The position numbers and the translations under genes were made by a program. Below are positions 58,889-64,000 of a stretch of DNA of 64,000 bases, one piece after another. The notes below the pieces were generated by a model. It worked only from the letters and a program-made list of their open reading frames with translations, ran no database searches and was not told where the DNA came from. Origin of the DNA: Streptomyces anulatus (GTDB lineage: Bacteria > Actinomycetota > Actinomycetes > Streptomycetales > Streptomycetaceae); the NCBI RefSeq assembly GCF_014650675.1, contig NZ_BMVK01000002.1, forward strand, positions 353,880-417,879, given 5' to 3'. Positions within the stretch are counted from its first letter, which is position 1. Every line of letters starts with the position of its first letter.

Positions 58889-60072
58889 GCGGCTCCTTCC
58901 TGGAGCGCGGGTCGGGGGGTGGGCAGGGGTCCGGCGGCGCGGGCCCACGCGAGTGCGGCGCCGGTGGCGGCCACCTCGCTGAGCACGCAGACCAGCCGGC
59001 TGGCGATGACGGCCGCGGTGGCTGCGGACAGCGGCATGACCGCGCCGAGGGGCGCGAGGAGGACGAGTTCGCGGGCGCCCCAGCCGTCGGGCAGGACGAA
59101 GGCGAGGCTTCCGGCGACGGTCGCCAGGGCGAAGCCGCCGACGCAGACCGGCAGGGAGAGCAGCGGCGGGGCGCCGAGGAGCACGACGATCGCCCACAGG
59201 TGGAGTCCGGAGACCGCCCAGGAGGCGCAGGCCCAGCCGATGGAGAGCCGCAGGGCCCGGGGCGAACCCTCGGCGGCCCCGTCGGGGCGGCGGGCCAGCC
59301 GCATCGTCCAGGCGACGAGGCGGCCCACCCAGCCGGGCCGGGCCACGGCGGCGGCGGCGAGCAGCACGAGCGGGGCGAAGACCCAGGCGCCCGCACCGAA
59401 CACGGCCGGTGCGACGAGGAGTCCGGCGGCGGCCCCGGTGGTCATCCCGATGACGAGGCCGAGGCCGAAGGCGGCGATCATCCGCTCGGGGGCGATGCCG
59501 ACGGCCTTGCCGAGCTGGATGTGGGCGAGGACGCCCCAGATGCGGCCGGGGACGAATTTGCTGATGACGCCGATGAAGAAGATCCGGGCGGTGTCGCTGG
59601 TGCGGGCGGTGGAGCCGCCGTCCACGACGAGGACCCGCCAGGACAGCATCGACAGGACCAGTCCGGCCGCGTTGGCGAGGAGGGCGGCGATCAGCAGGAG
59701 CACTCCCCCGGGCCGGCCGGCGGCCTCGGCCATCTCCGTACCGGCGCCGCGCAGCGAACCGCCCACGGCGAAGCAGGTGGCCGCGATGAGCACGAGGGCG
59801 GCGGCCGTGCGCAGCAGCCGGGCCCGCCGGGAGGGGCGTGCGTCGGCTTCGGGCGCCACGGGTCCAGCCTCCGGCGTCCCGGGGCCGGCTGCGGGCGTCG
59901 CGGGCCCGGCTTCGGAGGTACCGGGCCCGGCCTCGGGCGCCACGGGTCCGGCCTCGGATGTCCCCGGCCCGGCTTCCGGTTGCGCGCCGCGGCCACGACG
60001 CGCGTCCGCCGCCGCCTCCGCCGCCTCTCCCGGCCCGGCGGTCTCGCGCTCCTGGTCCACGTCGGCGCTCAC
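58885..60072 (-). CDS. LPG synthase-type flippase-like membrane protein
   Basis: UPF0104/AglD-like membrane protein (395 residues) with about eight helices in 85-390. The family includes the flippase half of MprF and AglD-type proteins that handle lipid-linked sugars. Segment FIGVISKFVPGRIWGVLAHIQLGKAVG and the late FVLPDGWGARELVLLAPLGA match. The first 80 residues are a repetitive Ala/Gly/Pro/Glu region (AGPGTSEAGPVAPE units). Coupled by 4-bp overlaps to GT2 B and the aminotransferase. Confidence 0.87.
   Translation of the reverse strand: MSADVDQERETAGPGEAAEAAADARRGRGAQPEAGPGTSEAGPVAPEAGPGTSEAGPATPAAGPGTPEAGPVAPEADARPSRRARLLRTAAALVLIAATCFAVGGSLRGAGTEMAEAAGRPGGVLLLIAALLANAAGLVLSMLSWRVLVVDGGSTARTSDTARIFFIGVISKFVPGRIWGVLAHIQLGKAVGIAPERMIAAFGLGLVIGMTTGAAAGLLVAPAVFGAGAWVFAPLVLLAAAAVARPGWVGRLVAWTMRLARRPDGAAEGSPRALRLSIGWACASWAVSGLHLWAIVVLLGAPPLLSLPVCVGGFALATVAGSLAFVLPDGWGARELVLLAPLGAVMPLSAATAAVIASRLVCVLSEVAATGAALAWARAAGPLPTPRPALQEGAA
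59850..59985 (-). repeat. Tandem repeats encoding AGPGTxEAGPVAPE
   Basis: Imperfect 18-36-bp units with GGCCCGG and CCTCGG cores encode the repetitive N-terminal extension of the flippase-like protein. Such extensions vary in copy number between strains. Confidence 0.7.
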
Positions 60073-61097
60073 GGGGCGGCCACCGGGGCCGGCCGGTCGC
60101 GGCGGCCCCGGACCGAGGGGCCGAAGCGGGGGTCCACCAGCCAGCGCACGCCGCCCGTCACCGCGCCGAGGACGAGAGCCAGGTGCACCGCGAAGTGCAG
60201 CGCGGTGAAGCGGAGCAGGAAGAGCCGCCCCTTGCGGCGGGCCACGAAGCGGCTCAGGCCCGGGTCGGCCAGCGCGAAGGCGAGGGCGCAGGCCAGGGGC
60301 GCGGCGAGCAGCCAGGGGGTGAGCAGCGCGAGCGGGAGGGTGAGCGGGACCAGGCCGGCGGCCAGGACGCCGCCGGTGCGGTTGGCGCGCAGTCCGCCAC
60401 CGCGACGGCGCTCGACGGCGGCGACGGGGACGAGCAGTTGGGAGCGGCGGTACTGCTCGGTGAGCATCGGCAGCAGCCGGTCCACGTCGTCGTGACGGCC
60501 GGTCACCCGCTCGCTGAGGCGGATGCGGTGGGTGGCGGCGAGGCGGTCGCTGTACTCGACGTCCTCGGAGTCGCGGAGGTTCTCGTCGAAGGGCCCGGTC
60601 GCCTCGAAGACGTGGCGCTCGATCGCGGCCAGGGCGAAGAAGGCGGTGCCGACGATTCCGGCGCTGCGGTGTCGCCAGAAGTGCGCGTGCAGGCAGTGGT
60701 AGACCTCCACCGGGCCGTCGTCGTAGAGCGGTTCGGGGTCCAGGACGCCGTGGACGCAGCCGGTCTCCGGGTCGTCCATGAGCAGGTCGACGGCGTTCTC
60801 GATCGCGTCGGGAGCCAGCGCGATGTCGGAGTCGAGGAAGAACAGCACCTGTCCCGCGGACGCGGCGACGCCGAGGTTGCGGGCGGCGGAGACGCCTCCG
60901 TTGTCCGGGCGGGCGACGAGTACGCAGGGGAACGCGCGGGCGATGTCGCGCGAGCGGTCGGTGCTGGCGTCGTCCACGACGACCACGTCCAGCGGGCGCA
61001 GGGTCTGGGCGTAGACGGATTCCAGGCAGGCCCGCAGGGTCTTCTCGTAGTTGTGGTTGGGGATGATCACTGACACGGTGGGGCGCTCCCGTGGCAT
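60069..61097 (-). CDS. GT2-family membrane glycosyltransferase B
   Basis: GT-A glycosyltransferase (342 residues). VSVIIPNHNYEKTLRACL, VDDASTDRSRD and LFFLDSDIAL form the nucleotide and metal site; HDDVDRLLP and two to three membrane helices (about 225-310) follow. Similar layout to GT2 A. ATG at 61097 has AAAGGA about 12 nt upstream; the longer frame belongs to other genes. Confidence 0.9.
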   Translation of the reverse strand: MPRERPTVSVIIPNHNYEKTLRACLESVYAQTLRPLDVVVVDDASTDRSRDIARAFPCVLVARPDNGGVSAARNLGVAASAGQVLFFLDSDIALAPDAIENAVDLLMDDPETGCVHGVLDPEPLYDDGPVEVYHCLHAHFWRHRSAGIVGTAFFALAAIERHVFEATGPFDENLRDSEDVEYSDRLAATHRIRLSERVTGRHDDVDRLLPMLTEQYRRSQLLVPVAAVERRRGGGLRANRTGGVLAAGLVPLTLPLALLTPWLLAAPLACALAFALADPGLSRFVARRKGRLFLLRFTALHFAVHLALVLGAVTGGVRWLVDPRFGPSVRGRRDRPAPVAAP

Positions 61098-61462
61098 GGC
61101 GGGTCCGGTCCTTTCGGTTCGGGTGGTCGGTGCTGTTCGGGGCGGCCCGAGACGCCCCCCAGCGCCGCCGGCCGCCAGTCGAGCGAGGCGGGCCGGGCGG
61201 CGCTCAGGGTGGCCAGGAGGTAGTCCAGCGCGGCCAGTTCGGCGTGCACGAGATCGGGGCTCTCCATGTAGAGCGCGGCGCGGACCGAGCCGTCCGGGCT
61301 CTCGGCGACGTACACATGGACCGGGCCCTGGGGGTGCGGGCCGGCGCTCCGGGGGCCCGCGCGGACGTGGCGGGAGCGCAGCGACCGGGCCAGCTCCCGG
61401 GCTGTCCACCGGCCGGGGCGCGGGGGTTCGGTGCGCACGAGGAGCGCGGTCACCAGGAACAC
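61067..61462 (-). CDS. Small hypothetical protein upstream of GT2 B
   Basis: 131-residue ORF in operon position, overlapping the GT2 start by 31 bp. No recognised domain; a central VHVYVAESPDGSVRAALYM strand pair and an amphipathic helix (DLVHAELAALDYLLATLSA) look folded, while the C-terminal 35 residues are Pro-rich. Starts with GTG at 61462 or GTG at 61453. Coding status is probable, not certain. Confidence 0.55.
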   Translation of the reverse strand: MFLVTALLVRTEPPRPGRWTARELARSLRSRHVRAGPRSAGPHPQGPVHVYVAESPDGSVRAALYMESPDLVHAELAALDYLLATLSAARPASLDWRPAALGGVSGRPEQHRPPEPKGPDPPCHGSAPPCQ

Positions 61463-61484
61463 GGAGGCGTCCCGTCGCCCCGGG

Positions 61485-61595
61485 TCACCCCCAGGAGAAG
61501 CCGTCCCGGCCCGAGGCGGCGAACGCGGTCGCCGTCCCCGTGGCTACGGCGACGGCCGGCGAGAGGCGAAGGGCAGGAATACGGAACGCCCGCAT
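61485..61595 (-). CDS. Short secreted-peptide ORF heading the glycolipid operon
   Basis: 36-residue ORF, too short for the usual length cut-off. ATG at 61595 is preceded by GAGGAG at 6-7 nt. The product has a signal-peptide-like shape: basic RAFRIPALRL start, hydrophobic/Ala core (AVAVATGTATAFAA), then ASGRDGFSWG. It lies 22 nt before the next ORF of the cluster. Could be a true peptide or a translated leader. Confidence 0.5.
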   Translation of the reverse strand: MRAFRIPALRLSPAVAVATGTATAFAASGRDGFSWG

Positions 61596-61993
61596 GCGGA
61601 ACTCCTCGGAACGTAGCGGTGTGTGAATGCCGTGTGACGGCCTGATCCTGTCGCCATCGCCGTCCCGGGGGCCACGGTCTCCGGGTGGCCGGGAGTTGCG
61701 GGGCAGCAGGGTGCCAGCCTCGGGGGCGGCTGTACGGGGCCACGGCCTGGGACGATGCGGGGGTGGCAGGCAACTGCCAGACACCTTGCGGCCATCCGTG
61801 CCACCGTCGGGTGTCCGTCCCGGCCGCCGCCCGCCTCGGCCTTTTTGGCCATGCGCGGCCTCGCGGGGCCCATCCATCCCGTGGACCTGGTCTATACCTT
61901 CACAACCTCGTCGCCCTACACTCGCGCCCGGTGCTCAAGTGGCGTCCCGTACTGGCGTGCGGGGACGGCGTGACATCTGCGGGGGAGCCAGAG
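61596..61993. other. Divergent region between glycolipid operon and LuxR gene
   Basis: 398 bp. Contains a dre-like site (61886-61901), the GAGGAG ribosome site of the short ORF (about 61602-61608) and GGGGGAG of the LuxR gene (61981-61987). Both promoters should be here. No further supportable gene. Confidence 0.5.
61886..61901. promoter_or_regulatory. dre-like site upstream of LuxR-type regulator
   Basis: CCTGGTCTATACCTTC shares the TGGTCTATACC core with the nagB dre but matches the 16-bp consensus at only 11 positions. It lies 93 bp before the LuxR gene and 290 bp before the short ORF of the glycolipid operon. Confidence 0.45.
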
Positions 61994-62986
61994 ATGTTAG
62001 AGGTACTGGGGCTGGACGCGCGGACGGAGCTGGTGTACCGGCTCGTTCTGGAGGAGCCGGAGCTGCGGCTGGACGAGATCGTGGCGCGGCTCGGCCGGAG
62101 CGAGGAGGATGTGCGCCGCGCTCTGGACCAGTTGGCCGAGCTGTGTCTGCTGGACGACGGCCCTCGCGGTACGGAGCAGGGCCCGCCGGTCTTCCGCGCG
62201 CTGGACCCGGCCGCCAGCCTGCCGTTCCTCCTCTCCCGCCGGGAAGCCGAACTGGCCAGGCAGCAGCGTGGACTTGAGGTCGCGCGGGACGCGATGTCGG
62301 CCCTCACGACGGACCGGGGGCGGCGGGCGGGCGGGGGCTTCGACGTCATCAAGCGGCTGGAGGGGCTCGACGCGGTGCGCGAGCGGCTGACCGAACTGGC
62401 CGAGCTGGCCAGGACGGAGTGCCTCTCGCTGCTGCCCGGCGGCGCGCAGTCCCCGGACACGCTGGAGGCCAGCGGGCCTTTGGACCGGCGGGCGTTGGAG
62501 CGCGGGGTGCGGATCCGCAGCATCTATCAGGACAGCTTCCGCAACGATCCGTCGACCCTGCGCTATGTGAACCGGCTGGGCGTGCTCGGCGCGGAGAGCC
62601 GTACGCTGCCCACGCTGCCACTGGTCATGGTCGTGGTCGACGGGGAGGTGGCCCTGGTGCCGCTGGACCCCGACGACGGCCGGGCGGGCGCGCTGGAGCT
62701 GCGCAGCAAGGGGGCCGTCGCGGTGGCCCGGCTCCTGTTCGAGCAGCTGTGGGCCGCCGCCACCCCGCTCGGCTCCGCACCCCGGCGCGACGGCAACGGG
62801 CTGACCCCGCAGGAGGACGAGTTGCTGTCCCTGCTGGCGAAGGGGCACACCGATGCGACCGCCGCCCGCCGGCTGGGGGTGTCCCTGCGCACGGTGCGTC
62901 GGATGAACGCGGAACTGACGGCCCGGATGCAGGCCCGCAGCAGGTTCCAGGCGGGCGCCGAGGCGGCACGCCGGGGCTGGATCTGA
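61994..62986 (+). CDS. LuxR-type HTH regulator with N-terminal TrmB-like domain
   Basis: Orphan regulator (330 residues). N-terminal winged helix (ELVYRLVLEEPELRLDEIVA, EEDVRRALDQLAEL; about 1-60), a central region like the ligand/effector part of Streptomyces pathway regulators (RRALERGVRIRSIYQDSFRN), and a C-terminal LuxR helix-turn-helix (LTPQEDELLSLLAKGHTDAT, LRTVRRMNAEL). No receiver domain, so not a response regulator. ATG at 61994 has GGGGGAG 6 nt upstream. Facing the glycolipid operon, it is a candidate controller of it. Confidence 0.88.
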   Translation: MLEVLGLDARTELVYRLVLEEPELRLDEIVARLGRSEEDVRRALDQLAELCLLDDGPRGTEQGPPVFRALDPAASLPFLLSRREAELARQQRGLEVARDAMSALTTDRGRRAGGGFDVIKRLEGLDAVRERLTELAELARTECLSLLPGGAQSPDTLEASGPLDRRALERGVRIRSIYQDSFRNDPSTLRYVNRLGVLGAESRTLPTLPLVMVVVDGEVALVPLDPDDGRAGALELRSKGAVAVARLLFEQLWAAATPLGSAPRRDGNGLTPQEDELLSLLAKGHTDATAARRLGVSLRTVRRMNAELTARMQARSRFQAGAEAARRGWI

Positions 62987-63090
62987 CCGGGCGCGGGAGC
63001 GCCCCCTACCGGCTGATCCGACCGGCCGCAGGAGCGTCCCGTACCGCCTGGTCCGACCGGCCGCGGGTCCGGTCCGTACCGGATGAACCG
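62985..63090. repeat. Three imperfect 35-bp tandem repeats
   Basis: Units beginning GACCGG at 62985, 63020 and 63055 share the pattern GACCGGnCGCnGGAGCGnCCCnTACCG; the third is most diverged. They begin at the LuxR stop codon and fill the first half of the gap before cstA. No perfect hairpin results, so this may simply be duplicated filler. Confidence 0.65.
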
Positions 63091-63231
63091 AATCGGCGCC
63101 GTGCCCGTGTCCCGTTGCGAAACATCACCGTTGCCGGACCGCAATGCGGACAGGGGGTGACGCTGGGCGGACGCGTCCCCTAGATTTCCTGCCCATTGCA
63201 CCGGTGATCAGCGAGGGGACGGAGTCACCAC

Positions 63232-64000
63232 ATGGCGGAAACGCCCGCACCAGCACCATCGGCACCGCAGGCGCCGGGGAAACGGGGCATGACCCCCAAA
63301 TCCATCGTGGTCTGGAGCCTGGTCGCCCTGGCCGGCGCCATCGGCTGGGCCACCCTCGCGCTCTCGCGTGGTGAGGAGGTGTCCGCCGCCTGGATGCTCG
63401 CGGCGGCCCTCGGCTCGTACGCCATCGCGTACCGCTTCTACTCCCGGTTCATCGCGAACCGGGTTCTGAAGGCCGACAAGAACCGCGCCACCCCCGCCGA
63501 ACGGCTCGACAACGGCGTCGACTTCCATCCCACCGACCGCCGCGTCCTGTTCGGCCACCACTTCGCCGCCATCGCGGGGGCGGGACCCCTGGTCGGGCCC
63601 GTGCTCGCGGCGCAGATGGGATACCTGCCGGGCACGATCTGGCTCGTCGTCGGCGTCATCTTCGCCGGTGCCGTCCAGGACATGGTGACGCTGTTCTTCT
63701 CCACCCGCCGCAACGGCCGCTCGCTCGGCCAGATGGCGCGCGACGAGATAGGCCCGGTCGGCGGGATCGCCGCCCTGGTCGCGGTCTTCATCATCATGAT
63801 CATCCTGCTCGCGGTCCTCGCGCTGGTCATCGTGAACGCGCTCGCGCACTCGCCGTGGGGTGTCTTCTCCATCGGCATGACCATCCCGATCGCCCTCTTC
63901 ATGGGCGTCTATCTGCGCACCCTGCGGCCCGGCAAGGTCAGTGAGGTCTCCCTCATAGGCGTCGCGCTGCTGCTCCTCGCGATCGTCTCGGGCGGCTGGG
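63232..64000 (+). CDS. cstA: Carbon starvation protein CstA, N-terminal part
   Basis: First 256 codons of a CstA-family transporter; the gene runs off the window. CstA imports peptides and pyruvate on carbon limitation. The visible part has a 20-residue hydrophilic start and at least six membrane segments, with the conserved FIANRVLKADKNRATPA, TDRRVLFGHHFAAIAGAGPLVGP and AGAVQDMVTLF motifs. ATG at 63232 has GAGGGGACGGAG upstream. TAGATT near 63182 may be its -10. Confidence 0.93.
   Translation, partial: MAETPAPAPSAPQAPGKRGMTPKSIVVWSLVALAGAIGWATLALSRGEEVSAAWMLAAALGSYAIAYRFYSRFIANRVLKADKNRATPAERLDNGVDFHPTDRRVLFGHHFAAIAGAGPLVGPVLAAQMGYLPGTIWLVVGVIFAGAVQDMVTLFFSTRRNGRSLGQMARDEIGPVGGIAALVAVFIIMIILLAVLALVIVNALAHSPWGVFSIGMTIPIALFMGVYLRTLRPGKVSEVSLIGVALLLLAIVSGGW

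Noticed and set aside
1..64000. tRNA, rRNA, transposase, integrase or attachment sites
   Set aside because: Scanned for T-loop-like GGTTCGANTCC segments, transposase motifs and terminal repeats; none convincing.

Overview
The window is GC-rich DNA with actinobacterial gene organisation. WhiB-family WblE, a SigB-like sigma factor with its RsbW-type anti-sigma, nickel superoxide dismutase, snapalysin and the dasR/dasABC chitin-sugar locus next to nagB together point to Streptomyces or a very close relative. No rRNA, tRNA, CRISPR, phage or transposase gene was seen. All intact CDS have ordinary high-GC codon use.

Layout. (1) 241-4727: NAD-type malic enzyme, divergent from a three-gene polar amino-acid ABC importer. 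(2) 4813-8694: a small sigma factor with a membrane partner, a SAM methyltransferase, a CGNR zinc-finger protein, and the sodX/sodN pair for nickel superoxide dismutase. (3) 8890-13492: PAP2 phosphatase, a PadR regulator with a membrane protein, an alpha/beta hydrolase and a secreted DUF1023 hydrolase. (4) 12527-19092: the hydrolase is followed by an acyltransferase-3 membrane protein, a two-component system and two tandem DUF1266 paralogues. (5) 19125-28075: NmrA-like oxidoreductase, DUF952, an LPXTG surface protein with a choice-of-anchor A domain, an epimerase, LysR/snapalysin, a DUF1648/GntR pair, an unknown protein and a GNAT acetyltransferase. (6) 28129-32583: a family 2B encapsulin shell with a cNMP-binding domain and a polyprenyl diphosphate synthase as probable cargo, divergent from an NsrR-like Rrf2 regulator and a flavohaemoglobin. 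(7) 32610-40854: PLP deaminase family enzyme, Na+/H+ antiporter, UBP zinc finger, anti-sigma/sigH, a DAGK-like lipid kinase, wblE and a PdtaS-like histidine kinase. (8) 41242-49612: the aminosugar locus (SIS isomerase-like protein, nagB, dasD-like GH3, dasC, dasB, dasA, dasR) with several DasR boxes (dre). (9) 49703-61595: about 12 kb of tightly packed minus-strand genes (two GT2, one GT4, UbiA prenyltransferase, class III aminotransferase, epimerase, LPG-flippase-like protein, two membrane EEP phosphatases, aldo-keto reductase and small ORFs). It looks like an undescribed envelope-glycolipid assembly operon. (10) 61994-64000: a LuxR-type regulator with an upstream dre-like site, and the start of CstA.

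How parts work together. DasR, DasABC, the GH3 enzyme and NagB form one import-and-catabolism circuit for chitin-derived aminosugars. Additional dre-like sites suggest DasR may also reach the PdtaS-like kinase and the LuxR regulator that faces the glycolipid operon. The encapsulin and its isoprenoid synthase share a transcript interrupted by a very strong hairpin, which could set shell-to-cargo stoichiometry. The sigH region carries an anti-sigma gene lying wholly inside a long in-frame N-terminal extension of the sigma ORF.

All family assignments were made by reading motifs in the translated sequence; no database search was run. Start codons were moved from the longest ORF where a Shine-Dalgarno, gene overlap or family length argued for it.
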